Assembly: GCA_965216425.1 (NCBI GenBank)
Contig: CBDCFV010000006.1
Location: forward strand, 682,001 to 746,000
DNA from: CBDCFV01 sp965216425
GTDB lineage: Bacteria; Chloroflexota; Dehalococcoidia; Lucifugimonadales; UBA3495
Length of the DNA: 64,000 bases
Direction of reading: 5' to 3'
Both the position numbers and the translations under genes were made by a program. The notes under the pieces are model-generated. The model was not told the DNA's origin. It saw nothing but the letters and a program-made list of their open reading frames with translations, and searched no databases. Positions 26,380-35,081 of this stretch are shown one piece after another. The first letter of the stretch is position 1. Each line of letters opens with the position of its first letter.

Positions 26380-27174
26380 CTACGGGTGCTTGATGCTTAT
26401 CCCCCCATCAACCGCCCAAGTCTGGCCTGTAATGTAGGACCCCGCCTGTGAAGCCAGGAAAACCGCCAAGTAGCCCGGCTCCTTCAAGCCTCCGACCCTA
26501 CCCAGGGGCACGTAGTTTTTGGCCGACTCCTGCCGGGCTTGGTACGCCTCGGCGGTAATCTGGTCCGGGTCAGGGAAGATACCCGGCGCGATTGCGTTTA
26601 CGCGCACGCCGTATGGCGCCCACTCTTGCGCCAAGCACTCGGTAAACCGCAGCAACCCCGTTTTGGCGGCGTCGTAGGCCGAGTACTGCGCCCTGCCGCG
26701 GAATGATGCCCAGCCGGAGATGTTTATCACGCAGCCCTCTCCCCGTTCCAGCATGTGGGAACCCAGGGCGCGGCACCCTTGAAATGCCTCGGTCAGGTTG
26801 ATGTCTACAACATGGTGCCAGTCGCTTTCGGTCATACCCTCCAAGTCAGTCCCCGGCAGCTTTACCACCGGCTTCCTGATGGAGTCGCCAACACAGTTGA
26901 CCAGCGTATCCACGTGACCGAACTCAGCCAGCACCTGCTCTGCGATCCGGTCCATGTCGGCGCTCTTCGTTGCGTCGCCCGCCAAAGCAATCGCTTGGCC
27001 TCCCAAGGCCCGCGCCTCCTCGGCCACCTTACTTGCGCCTGTGGATGTCAGGCCGGTAATCGCCACATCCGCGCCCGCCTCGGCGAAGACCATGGCAATC
27101 CCTTTGCCGATGCCCCGGCCTGCTCCCACCAACAGCACTTTCTGCCCGGTTACGTCAAATTCAGCGATACTCAT
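26380..27174 (-). CDS. Short-chain dehydrogenase/reductase
   Basis: Classical SDR. The cofactor-binding glycine motif is GAGRGIGKGIA, NVAG is replaced by VNCVGDS, the catalytic Ser is in INISGWASF, and YSAYDAAKTG provides Tyr and Lys. The C-terminus has SYITGQTWAVDGG. The open frame reaches 27258, but the ATG at 27174 (MSIAEFDVTG) starts just before the Rossmann strand and clears the preceding gene by 38 bp. Substrate unknown; it could be a 3-oxoacyl-ACP reductase-like or sugar/alcohol dehydrogenase. Confidence 0.88.
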   Translation of the reverse strand: MSIAEFDVTGQKVLLVGAGRGIGKGIAMVFAEAGADVAITGLTSTGASKVAEEARALGGQAIALAGDATKSADMDRIAEQVLAEFGHVDTLVNCVGDSIRKPVVKLPGTDLEGMTESDWHHVVDINLTEAFQGCRALGSHMLERGEGCVINISGWASFRGRAQYSAYDAAKTGLLRFTECLAQEWAPYGVRVNAIAPGIFPDPDQITAEAYQARQESAKNYVPLGRVGGLKEPGYLAVFLASQAGSYITGQTWAVDGGISIKHP

Positions 27175-27212
27175 GTCTCTGCCGACACTCCTGTAATCGA
27201 TTGGTGGCTTTA

Positions 27213-27980
27213 CTATGCTGGGACAGAATCGATGGGGTCGAGCAGCAATTCCCGCCATTCATCCCACAGCCCTATATCCACCGTCACCCCATTATTCTCC
27301 ATTTGTCGGAAGGTCCGCGACGCGCAATCCGCTATAGGACACAGGTGACATTGGGGCACCCTGGCGCAAATAAGCTGACCGTGCAACCGTAGCATTTCGT
27401 GGATGTCGACCATTGCTACGGCCCGCTCCGCCATCCATCCTCTGTTGAGTTCGTATACTTCCTTGAGCCAGCTTCGCACCTGCGCAGTATGCGCGCTGCC
27501 TCTGTCGATGGAGTAACCGCAGATTCGGTCAACGACCCGCCGGCCGTTGCCGTCCATGGGCAAGGCTTCTTCGCCCCATCCGTAGGCCGAGACACATTCA
27601 GAGATTTTCTCGCCTACACCCTTGATATCCATCAACTGCTGCCGGTTCCGCGGGACTTGCCAGTCGTGCGGGGCCATAATCCCGAGAGCCGACTCTACGA
27701 AGGGCGCTTGCCCGACCCGCACAATCCCTCGCCACTCCCAATCATCTGCCGAGGGGCCGCCGGCAAACCTTCGCGCATCGGGGTACAACCGGAAGAACCG
27801 GGTGCACATATCTACCAGCGACCGGTCCTTCGTCCTCGCGCTCAGGCCAAACAGCACCAGCGCCCGGTAGGGGCTGCGCCGGTGACCGTCTCTGGCCCAA
27901 ACTTCAGACTCCCATAGGAAACCGCAGTACAGCCGCCCAAGCCCGTCAATAGCCGCCAGAATCCTTGCCGTATTGTCCAT
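27213..27980 (-). CDS. HhH-GPD base-excision glycosylase, endonuclease III-like, with Fe-S cluster
   Basis: A 255-residue protein of the endonuclease III/MutY superfamily. The helix-hairpin-helix LMDIKGVGEKISECVSAYG keeps the catalytic Lys position, and LPMDGNGRRVVDRI supplies the Asp of the GPD motif. Four cysteines near the C-terminus (CARVPQCHLCPIADC) have C-x5-C-x2-C-x4-C spacing, slightly shorter than the classic C-x6-C-x2-C-x5-C 4Fe-4S loop. The open frame runs upstream into a dispersed repeat; I start at ATG 27980 (MDNTARILAAIDG). The protein is divergent and its base specificity is unknown. Confidence 0.75.
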   Translation of the reverse strand: MDNTARILAAIDGLGRLYCGFLWESEVWARDGHRRSPYRALVLFGLSARTKDRSLVDMCTRFFRLYPDARRFAGGPSADDWEWRGIVRVGQAPFVESALGIMAPHDWQVPRNRQQLMDIKGVGEKISECVSAYGWGEEALPMDGNGRRVVDRICGYSIDRGSAHTAQVRSWLKEVYELNRGWMAERAVAMVDIHEMLRLHGQLICARVPQCHLCPIADCASRTFRQMENNGVTVDIGLWDEWRELLLDPIDSVPA

Positions 27981-28038
27981 TTGCCGTCCGCCGATCGCTG
28001 CGAGTGTATCCGACGGTCTGATGGCAGTCAATTGAAAC

Positions 28039-28213
28039 GTCTGAATCAGCAGGGCCATTTCATTTTCTCGTCTTTCCCGCGCAGGCGGGAAACCATATAG
28101 TCTTGCCACGAGAAAGTTGCCGTAGGCCACGGTGATGTGGATTCCCGCTTTCGCGGGAAAGACGGGACCCACGTAACCCAACCCGGAAAATGAAAAGGCC
28201 CTGTCTGAATCAG
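28039..28213. repeat. Palindromic mobile repeat, copy C, with flanking direct repeats
   Basis: The element spans about 28050-28202. Outer ends are AGGGCCATTTCATTTTC and GAAAATGAAAAGGCCCT. The inner stem is GTCTTTCCCGCG with CGCGGGAAAGAC. It is flanked by the identical 11-bp direct repeats GTCTGAATCAG (28039-28049 and 28203-28213). It has landed in the end of the next inverted-repeat element. Confidence 0.85.
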
Positions 28214-28294
28214 GATTCTCGGTATGGAAGGATTAGCAGGATGAATTACCGTCATCCTGAACATCCCGAAATCCTGTAAATCCTGATTCAGACA
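28202..28294. mobile_element. Small inverted-repeat element
   Basis: A 93-bp element with perfect 16-bp inverted ends TGTCTGAATCAGGATT (28202-28217) and AATCCTGATTCAGACA (28279-28294). The interior repeats AGGATTAGCAGGATG and CATCCTGAACATCC, giving a large imperfect hairpin. Non-coding. With copy C it fills most of the 27981-28411 gap. Confidence 0.7.
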
Positions 28295-28411
28295 ATAGGC
28301 ACATTCCCTGACCCGCCCGCCAATGCCGGCGTATTGTCTGTTATCATCACAAACCCCAAGCCGGACACGCGCAAACCTCAACGGGAGGTCTGAAAGGGAG
28401 GTCTGAAAAAC

Positions 28412-29053
28412 TTGCTCTACTTCGCCCTGTTGACCATACACATCGCCTCAGGGTCCGTGGCCCTGCTCGCCGCGCTGGTTGCCCTGATTACGGCCAAGGG
28501 CGGCCCCAATCATGTCCGGTCGGGCCGGGTATACGCCTTGGCGATGACCGCCATATTCCTCACCGCCCTGCCCCTCGCCTTGCTGGGCGCCGATATCTTC
28601 CTGCTCTTCATCGCCTTCTTCAGCTTCTACATGGTTTTCGCCGGGTGGCGTTTCGCCCGCAATCGGCGGGGGCGTCCGCAGCCCGTGGACTGGGCGGCAA
28701 TTGCGATAATGGCCCTGACCGGCTTGGGAATGTGGGCATACGCCGTCCTTCTGGCTAAACAGGGAAACTCCCAGTGGATAACCCTCTCCCTTTTTGGTTT
28801 CATCGCCCTGGGTCTCAGCACTGCGGACGCCATTTTCTACCGGGCGGAACGGACACCGTCTCGCCGTCGCATCGCCCGCCACCTCACCAACATGTTGAGC
28901 GGGACCATCGCCACCATCACCGCCGTACTGGTGGTCAACGTGGACACCAACCCCGTATGGCTGGCCTGGATACTGCCCACCTTGATAATCACGCCGGTCA
29001 TAGTCTGGTGGAATTTCCGCGTTGCCCGCCAAGGCGCCATCCGGTCACCCTGA
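28412..29053 (+). CDS. Predicted membrane protein, DUF2306-like
   Basis: A 213-residue integral membrane protein with six to seven hydrophobic helices. The opening LLTIHIASGSVALLAALVAL and the motif NHVRSGRVYALAM resemble the DUF2306 family, in which the first-helix His and the loop between helices 1 and 2 (H-x-x-x-G-x-x-Y) are conserved. A further His sits in RRIARHLTNMLSG. The start is TTG with GGGAGG 10 bp upstream. Function unknown. Confidence 0.7.
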   Translation: MLYFALLTIHIASGSVALLAALVALITAKGGPNHVRSGRVYALAMTAIFLTALPLALLGADIFLLFIAFFSFYMVFAGWRFARNRRGRPQPVDWAAIAIMALTGLGMWAYAVLLAKQGNSQWITLSLFGFIALGLSTADAIFYRAERTPSRRRIARHLTNMLSGTIATITAVLVVNVDTNPVWLAWILPTLIITPVIVWWNFRVARQGAIRSP

Positions 29054-29207
29054 CCGGTCGCACAACCAAATCATGTCAATCAGAAAAATCACCTGAATCA
29101 CAGTTCAGATAAACAGTCACCACCCTTTGACGCTCTCCCCTAGCCCGCGTAATATTCCCATGTCCAAGCCCCGGCAAGAGCCGGATGCCAACAAGGAGGA
29201 CCAATTA

Positions 29208-30239
29208 ATGAAAGCAATATTCATACAAGAGCACGGCGGCCCCGACAAACTGACCTACGGAGACCGGCCCGAGCCGGAAGTGGCTCCCGGCGAAATCATG
29301 CTCCGCGTCCGCGGCAGCGCCCTGAACCATCTTGACCTGGGCGTGCGCCGGGGCGGTTCCTACCGGGGAACCTTGCCCCGCATCCTGGGCTGCGACATCG
29401 CCGGCGAGGTGGTCTCCATTAGCCCCAACGCCGCCACCTCGCTCCAAATCGGCGACCGGGTCATCCTGAACAACCGGGTCACCTGCGGCGACTGTGAGCA
29501 TTGCCGCATGGGAAACGACCAGTGGTGTGCCAATCAGAAGCGCTTGGGCGTGGACTTGGATGGCGGCCATGCCGAGTACATCACCGCGCCCGCCGTCAAC
29601 GCCCATGTCATCCCCGACTCAATGGACTTCACCGAGGCCGCGGCCCTGCCCATCGCCGCCCACACGGTATGGCACTGCATGGTCACCCAAGCCCAAGTCA
29701 AGCCGTGGGACGATGTACTGGTGCAGGCGGCGGGCAGCGGAGTGGGCAGCATGGCCATCCAGATAGCCAAGATGGTGGGCGCCCGCGTCATCACCACCGC
29801 CGGCAGTCAATGGAAGCTGGACAAGGCCCGAGAGTGGGGCGCCGACGAGGTAATCAACTATCGCGAGACCCCCAACTTCAGCGACCGGGTCAAAGAGCTG
29901 ACGAACGGCCAGGGCGTAGACTTGGTGTTTGACTGCGTCGGGGCCGACGTCTGGGAGCAGAACCTGCTGTCATTGAACGCCGGCGGGCGCTTGGTCATCA
30001 CCGGCGTAACCTCCGGCGCCACCGCCAGCCTGAACCTCTCGCTCCTACAGGGCAAGCCCCTTCACTTGATGGGCAGCGGAGGCCGCAGCAACCGCACCTT
30101 CGCCGATTTCATGAAGGTCGTCCACCACGGCTCGCTCCACGGCATCCCGGGCCGCACCTTCCCCCTCGACGAAGTAGGCGCAGCCCACCAAGCCATGGAG
30201 GACCGGGACTTCTACGGCAAAATTGTTATTGAGAGCTGA
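29208..30239 (+). CDS. Zinc-type alcohol dehydrogenase / quinone oxidoreductase-like (MDR)
   Basis: Medium-chain dehydrogenase/reductase of 343 residues. The structural zinc site is intact (CGDCEHCRMGNDQWC), while the catalytic-zinc positions lie around ILGCDIAGEV and match the ADH side of the superfamily incompletely. The nucleotide-binding motif is VLVQAAGSGVGSMAIQIAKM. The first Met of the frame (29127) is followed by a poor leader; ATG 29208 has AGGAGGA 7 bp upstream and begins MKAIFIQEHGG, the standard N-terminus. It probably uses NAD(P)H on an alcohol, aldehyde or quinone. Confidence 0.88.
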   Translation: MKAIFIQEHGGPDKLTYGDRPEPEVAPGEIMLRVRGSALNHLDLGVRRGGSYRGTLPRILGCDIAGEVVSISPNAATSLQIGDRVILNNRVTCGDCEHCRMGNDQWCANQKRLGVDLDGGHAEYITAPAVNAHVIPDSMDFTEAAALPIAAHTVWHCMVTQAQVKPWDDVLVQAAGSGVGSMAIQIAKMVGARVITTAGSQWKLDKAREWGADEVINYRETPNFSDRVKELTNGQGVDLVFDCVGADVWEQNLLSLNAGGRLVITGVTSGATASLNLSLLQGKPLHLMGSGGRSNRTFADFMKVVHHGSLHGIPGRTFPLDEVGAAHQAMEDRDFYGKIVIES

Positions 30240-30285
30240 GGGCAACCATTCACTTCACCCTACCTATTCATGAGTATGGGATTGA

Positions 30286-30636
30286 ATGATGCCTAATGGT
30301 GGCGAACACTACGAGGAGCTTGGCTATTGCCCTCGTTGCGGCAGTTCCAGCATACGAATACGACGCGGGCGTCATCGGGATATGCTCTGGCGCTGTCGTA
30401 CCTGTAATAGAGTATTTGGGACACCGGATGTCAAAGCATCAGTTTTTCATGGGGATGGATCAAACTTTATATTTGCTTCGAATATTCCGCGCTTGGAGAG
30501 ACGCGCCCGTACACGGGGGCCACGGAACCAGCGCCGAAGCAATCGCAGATTCCTGTCACTTTCTTTGCTTCTTCTAGCAATCTTAATTGGGGTCTGGTGG
30601 ATATTCGGTGCTCCCCGGTTTTGGACCATCTACTAA
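30286..30636 (+). CDS. Zinc-ribbon protein with C-terminal membrane anchor
   Basis: A 116-residue protein. Two CxxC pairs (CPRCGSSS near residue 15 and CRTCNRVF near 37) form a zinc ribbon. A basic linker (RRARTRGPRNQRRSNRR) is followed by one membrane helix (FLSLSLLLLAILIGVWWIFG) close to the C-terminus. ATG at 30286 or 30289. Not assignable to a named family. The DNA between it and the CAP gene (30637-30820) has no gene. Confidence 0.6.
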   Translation: MMPNGGEHYEELGYCPRCGSSSIRIRRGRHRDMLWRCRTCNRVFGTPDVKASVFHGDGSNFIFASNIPRLERRARTRGPRNQRRSNRRFLSLSLLLLAILIGVWWIFGAPRFWTIY

Positions 30637-30820
30637 AGAGGCGAATCACGTCGAATCAGAAGCGTCGGAACATCTTGAGATGGAAACATGTTTGGCTCTG
30701 AGCTCGTAGACTGGTGAATTGCCCAGTGGACATTCGTCCAGAGCCAATCTCAGAGCAACCACCTGTGCTGGAATGTTCATCGCCAACCATCCCTTCACAC
30801 ACTAGCAATGGGACTTTGTC

Positions 30821-32668
30821 ATGACAACTCCACGGCCCCAATGGCATTATGGCAATCATCCCCCTACATGTACCTGCGTGGCTTGCGTGGAGAGACGCAG
30901 GGGGAAGCGGGCTGGCCGCCGCGGGCGGCAAGGCCGTGATATAACCATCGATCCTGGTCCGACGTCGATGCCGCCCCCCCGTCGTGTCAAAAGAGGCGGC
31001 AAAGGATGGATGGTTGTTATCTTTTTGTTGGGGTTGATACTGGGTGGGGCTGCTGTATGGTGGTGGAGCACCAAAGACCCGAACTCCTTCGGCCAAGCCA
31101 GTGAAACGGTCCGAAAAGTCGCCAAAGATGTCGGCCAGCAGGCAAATTCGTCATCCAACCTCATATTACCCACCAAGCCATCCGTCATCGTGCCCCCAGC
31201 TACACAAACGCCTATCAAAGCAGCCGGGGGGTTGGCTGACCAGACGGCGACTCCTACCTTCGCTCCTACGCCCACCCCGATTGGGCGTTCCACTCCAACC
31301 CCGGAGCCCGTGATTGTGTCCGTAACGCCACCTACGGTTGCATCGGTAACGGCGCCAACGACTGCTCCTACCCCGGTCCCAACACCAACTCCGGCGGAAA
31401 CTCCGGTGCACATGTTGAGCCCCCTTGAAATCATGCGCCTGGTGGACAGAGGCAAACTCACCGAGGAGGAAGCTGTAGCCATACTGGCCCGGCGCAACAA
31501 ACCATCCAAAGATAACACTCGCATTATGCCATCTCTGACACCCACGGCCGCAGCCCCAGAAATGCGAAAGCCCGTGCCGGAAGTCGCCCCACCTACGCCA
31601 AAGGTCATCCCGCCACCTGTGTCGCCCCCATCTGTGAACAGGAATTCTCCGGACCAGCGTCATTCGGAGGAAAAACGTTACATGCTGACGCTGATCAACT
31701 CGGAACGGACCCAAGCAGGGTTGGGCCCGGTCGTGTTGGGAGACAACATCGCCGCGCAGTTGCATGCGGAGTCGTCGTTGGCCAACTGTTTTTCTTCACA
31801 TTGGGAGTTGAACGGTCTGAAGCCCTATATGCGTTACAGCCTTGCGGGAGGGTATCAGTCCAATGGCGAGAACGGGCACGGCAGCGACTACTGCATCATA
31901 GCATCAGAAGGGTACCGCGCCATTCAGAGCATTCGTGAGGAGATCAGGGAGGCAATGGTTGGTTGGATGAGCAGCCCGGGGCATCGGCGCAACATCCTGG
32001 GTCCAACGCACAAGAAAGTTAATATTGGCATGGCATGGGACCGTTACAACGTCCAGGTGTACCAGCACTTTGAAGGAGATTACGTCGAATATACCAACCT
32101 GCCCCGGATCGACAACGGTGTCCTGGCTTTCTCAGGGAACGCAAAAAACGGGGCCGGCTTCGGAAACTTGAGGGACCTTGGAGTGCAAATATACTACGAC
32201 AAGCCCCCCAGCCCCCTGACCCTGGGACAAGTCTCCCGAACCTACTGTTACGGTAGTGGACTCAACGTCGCCAGTTTGCGGCAGCGATTAACTGATGGAA
32301 GTTACTGGACTACAAACGGGTACACCACGACATCTTCTCCGTGCCCAGACCCGGCGGAATTTTCGGCTGACGCTCCCCCTGCCAGTTCCCATTCCGATGC
32401 CCATCGACTATGGCAAGAAGCTTATGACCGGAGCAAGTCTGCGCCACAGGTGACCGTTAACGCCCCATGGATAGATGCCGAGAAATTCAGCATCAATAGA
32501 AATACTTTCACGGTGCGGGCCAACATCCGCGACATCCTGTCCAAACGCGGCAACGGCGTCTATTCGATCATGGTCTGGGGCAGGATCAACGGTGAAAAGG
32601 CGGTAATCTCCCAATATTCCATCTTCCACGACGTAACCCCTCCCGGAACTTACGACACCAGTCGGTAG
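30821..32668 (+). CDS. Membrane-anchored CAP/SCP domain protein
   Basis: A 615-residue surface protein. The short cytosolic N-terminus has a Cys cluster (CTCVACVERRRGKR), then a membrane helix (about 62-82), a Thr/Pro-rich linker (about 130-200), a short SHOCT-like segment (SPLEIMRLVDRGKLTEEEAV, about 205-225), a second Pro-rich linker, and a CAP domain (about 285-430) with MLTLINSERTQAGLGPVVLG, AAQLHAESSLANCF, NGENGHG and WMSSPGHRRNILGPTH. The C-terminal 180 residues are of unknown fold. CAP domains occur in secreted proteins of diverse function; no catalytic role is claimed. Confidence 0.8.
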   Translation: MTTPRPQWHYGNHPPTCTCVACVERRRGKRAGRRGRQGRDITIDPGPTSMPPPRRVKRGGKGWMVVIFLLGLILGGAAVWWWSTKDPNSFGQASETVRKVAKDVGQQANSSSNLILPTKPSVIVPPATQTPIKAAGGLADQTATPTFAPTPTPIGRSTPTPEPVIVSVTPPTVASVTAPTTAPTPVPTPTPAETPVHMLSPLEIMRLVDRGKLTEEEAVAILARRNKPSKDNTRIMPSLTPTAAAPEMRKPVPEVAPPTPKVIPPPVSPPSVNRNSPDQRHSEEKRYMLTLINSERTQAGLGPVVLGDNIAAQLHAESSLANCFSSHWELNGLKPYMRYSLAGGYQSNGENGHGSDYCIIASEGYRAIQSIREEIREAMVGWMSSPGHRRNILGPTHKKVNIGMAWDRYNVQVYQHFEGDYVEYTNLPRIDNGVLAFSGNAKNGAGFGNLRDLGVQIYYDKPPSPLTLGQVSRTYCYGSGLNVASLRQRLTDGSYWTTNGYTTTSSPCPDPAEFSADAPPASSHSDAHRLWQEAYDRSKSAPQVTVNAPWIDAEKFSINRNTFTVRANIRDILSKRGNGVYSIMVWGRINGEKAVISQYSIFHDVTPPGTYDTSR

Positions 32669-33052
32669 CCACCCAAATACCAGTATGGAGTTCATCAACA
32701 GAAATCAATCCCACTGACACTTGCCCCTTTCCAACACGGACGACGCTGCCCTATCATGGTCTTGTGCCAATGGACGCCCAACCAGTAGAAAAAGAGACCA
32801 AATCTATCCATCGCCTCAAATGAGAGGAAATGGGAGGGAAATCAAACATCCGGCTCGTCCGCCAGTGCCAAGGCCCAATGTCCTGAAATGTCCGCGAATG
32901 TCCGGCGGTTAAAAGAATCCGTATGGCCCTTCGACATCTCGCTACCCGCCCATGAAAACCGGCCGAATGTGCCCGACGTTGCCAACCGCATCCGGAAGCC
33001 AACCGGGGCGGCAAGGATTAGAATTATCTGGCATTCACGCCGCCCAACTCTT
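32669..33052. other. Intergenic region with short repeats
   Basis: Convergent gap of about 380 bp between the CAP gene and the hydrolase. It holds three spaced AATGTCC motifs (about 32878-32907) and one copy of a roughly 38-bp direct repeat (32998-33036), whose second copy is at 34147-34184 beyond the hydrolase gene. No gene seen. Confidence 0.5.
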
Positions 33053-33964
33053 TTATGCCTTCAAATGCTCATCAAACCATCCCAAGACTTCCTGCCAAGC
33101 GGCCGTTGCGGCTTCTTGGTGGTAGCGTTGCCCGGTGTCGTTGAAAAACGCGTGTCTCGTTCCGGGGTAGGTTATTACCCGGTAGTTCTTCCCGTTCTGC
33201 TGCAACGCCGCCTCCAATTCTGGGACGCCGGAGTTTATCCGTTCGTCATCGCCCGCGTAAATGCCCAGGACCGGAGCGTTCAGATTGGGGACTTCGTCCA
33301 AAGGCGGGGCCGACCCATAAAAAGGAGCGGCCGCCGCAATTTTCGGATTACGCACCGACATCAACCAAGTCAAGCCACCGCCGAAACAGAACCCCGTCAC
33401 CCCAATCCGGTCCCCATTGACGTGGGAAAGGGTCTGAAGATAATCAACGCTGGCGTTCAAATCGGCTATAAAATCATCCCGGGCAATCTCGCGCAACGCA
33501 TCCCTGGCTTGGTCGCTGTCAGCAAAGGCTCCAGTTCCCCCTTTGCGGGAAAGCAAGTCGACGCTCAAAGCGGTATACCCTTCCAGTGCATACCGGCGGG
33601 CAATGTCGGGGAAATGGGGCTGCATCCCCCGGTTCTCGTGTATCACCAAAACCGTCGGGTTGGGCCCGCCTTCTTTCGGGCGGGACAAATACCCCATCAT
33701 GGTTGTGGCGGCGGTGGCGAATTCCACCGGACCAGCTTCGATGCGAGGGTCCTGCGGAGACACCCTCTCTCCCAGACCCGGCGTCGGGACCACTGTGGGG
33801 GAAGTGGGCGTCTCAACATCGCAAGCCAGACTGCTCAACAGCGTTCCTCCCACCAGCGCGCCCCCGCCGATTATCGCCATCCGGCGGAGAAACTCCCGCC
33901 GGTCCACCTGGATGTTGAGCCAAGGGTTTCCCTCGCCAACCGTGTCGTCCTTAACGTTGGTCAT
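33053..33964 (-). CDS. Dienelactone hydrolase family, Tat-exported lipoprotein
   Basis: An alpha/beta hydrolase of the DLH family. The catalytic triad is Cys in GVTGFCFGGGLT, Asp in GIYAGDDERI and His in PGTRHAFFND. The N-terminus has a twin-arginine signal (DRREFLRRMAIIGGG) and a lipobox (SSLAC), so the enzyme is probably exported folded and anchored by lipid to the outside of the membrane. A Pro/Thr spacer follows the Cys. 303 residues. Substrate unknown (lactones or esters). It stands alone between two copies of a short direct repeat. Confidence 0.85.
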   Translation of the reverse strand: MTNVKDDTVGEGNPWLNIQVDRREFLRRMAIIGGGALVGGTLLSSLACDVETPTSPTVVPTPGLGERVSPQDPRIEAGPVEFATAATTMMGYLSRPKEGGPNPTVLVIHENRGMQPHFPDIARRYALEGYTALSVDLLSRKGGTGAFADSDQARDALREIARDDFIADLNASVDYLQTLSHVNGDRIGVTGFCFGGGLTWLMSVRNPKIAAAAPFYGSAPPLDEVPNLNAPVLGIYAGDDERINSGVPELEAALQQNGKNYRVITYPGTRHAFFNDTGQRYHQEAATAAWQEVLGWFDEHLKA

Positions 33965-34146
33965 AATCAGTCCCTCCTCCTTGGGAATACCATGTGAATC
34001 GTCTCCCGACAGTTCCCTGACATTAACCAGTCAACTTGAATATGTTACTGCGCACAGTCAAGTCAAGACTACTAATAGTCGGTCCGTTAATTGACCGTAG
34101 AGACCGCCCTTATCTGAGGCAGGAACGTAGGAGCGCCCGTCCGGTA

Positions 34147-34184
34147 GCCAACCGGGGCGGCACGGGTTAGAATTATCCGGCATC
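34147..34184. repeat. Direct repeat flanking the hydrolase gene, second copy
   Basis: GCCAACCGGGGCGGCACGGG then TTAGAATTATCCGGCAT closely matches 32998-33036 (GCCAACCGGGGCGGCAAGGA then TTAGAATTATCTGGCATT), in the same orientation. The two copies bracket the dienelactone hydrolase gene. Confidence 0.6.
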
Positions 34185-34245
34185 ACTCCGCCGGAGCGGC
34201 CTGTTCCGGCGGCTCAAACCTGTACAGAAAAGCTAGGAGAATCCA

Positions 34246-35016
34246 ATGAGAATCGCAAGGTATGAAGCACACGGAGATATACACTACGGAGTCATAGAAG
34301 GTGACTCGGTGACTGCGCTGAGCGCCAGCCCTTTTGAACCCCACGAACGTACCGACCACGTGCACAAACTTTCAGACGTAAAGCTGCTGGCTCCCGTTGT
34401 GCCCGGCAAAATCCTGGCCATGGGCTTGAACTACACCAGCCACATCGGTGACCGTCCCGCCCCCGAATACCCGATGATTTTCCACAAGACGCCCACCAGC
34501 GTAATTGGCCCTGGGGACTCTATCATCCGCCCCAAAGAGGTACAGCGGTTTGACGCCGAAGGCGAGATGGTGGTTATTATCAAGGATACGTGCAGGTACG
34601 TATCCAAGGAAGATGCCCTGAACCACATTTTCGGCTACACCTGCGGCAACGACGTAAGCGCCCGTGACTGGCAGAATAAAGACCGCCGGGAGAATAACTC
34701 TGACTGGTGGCGCGCCAAGTCTGCTGACACGTTCTCGCCCATGGGACCCTGGATCGAGACCGACATCGACCCACACGGCCAGCACCTGCGGACCAGGGTG
34801 AACGGCAACGAGGAGCAGAACGAGACCACCAACCACCTGATTTTCGACGTACCGACGATGATCGAGTTCATCACCCGCTACGTCACCCTGGAAGCAGGAG
34901 ACTGCATCTTCACCGGCACTCCCGGCAGCACCCAGGACATGTCCGACGGCGCAATCTGCGAAATCGACATCAGCGGCATCGGCGTGCTCCGCAACCCGGT
35001 TAAGCTGGAAGCGTAA
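34246..35016 (+). CDS. Fumarylacetoacetate hydrolase-family protein
   Basis: A 256-residue FAH-superfamily enzyme. The core shows KILAMGLNYTSHI, PMIFHKTPTSVIGPGD, the metal-binding FDAEGEMVVIIK (Glu ligands), FGYTCGNDVSARDWQ, and FTGTPGSTQDMSDG near the C-terminus. Members hydrolyse or decarboxylate aromatic-degradation intermediates, or act as acylpyruvases or oxaloacetate decarboxylases; sequence alone does not separate these. AGGAG lies 5-6 bp upstream of the ATG. Confidence 0.9.
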   Translation: MRIARYEAHGDIHYGVIEGDSVTALSASPFEPHERTDHVHKLSDVKLLAPVVPGKILAMGLNYTSHIGDRPAPEYPMIFHKTPTSVIGPGDSIIRPKEVQRFDAEGEMVVIIKDTCRYVSKEDALNHIFGYTCGNDVSARDWQNKDRRENNSDWWRAKSADTFSPMGPWIETDIDPHGQHLRTRVNGNEEQNETTNHLIFDVPTMIEFITRYVTLEAGDCIFTGTPGSTQDMSDGAICEIDISGIGVLRNPVKLEA

Positions 35017-35043
35017 CCCGGCAACGCCAACCACAGTGTCAAT

Positions 35044-35071
35044 GGCCCTTGCCTCTGCGGAGGCAGGGGCC
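35044..35071. terminator. Bidirectional terminator hairpin
   Basis: GGCCCTTGCCTC and GAGGCAGGGGCC form a strong near-perfect stem between the convergent FAH and SDR genes. Confidence 0.55.
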
Positions 35072-35081
35072 TCGTCCTCCT

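Noticed and set aside
27981..28181. N-terminal extension of the HhH-GPD gene
   Set aside because: The extra 67 codons are repeat copy C sequence; the family N-terminus begins at the ATG at 27980.
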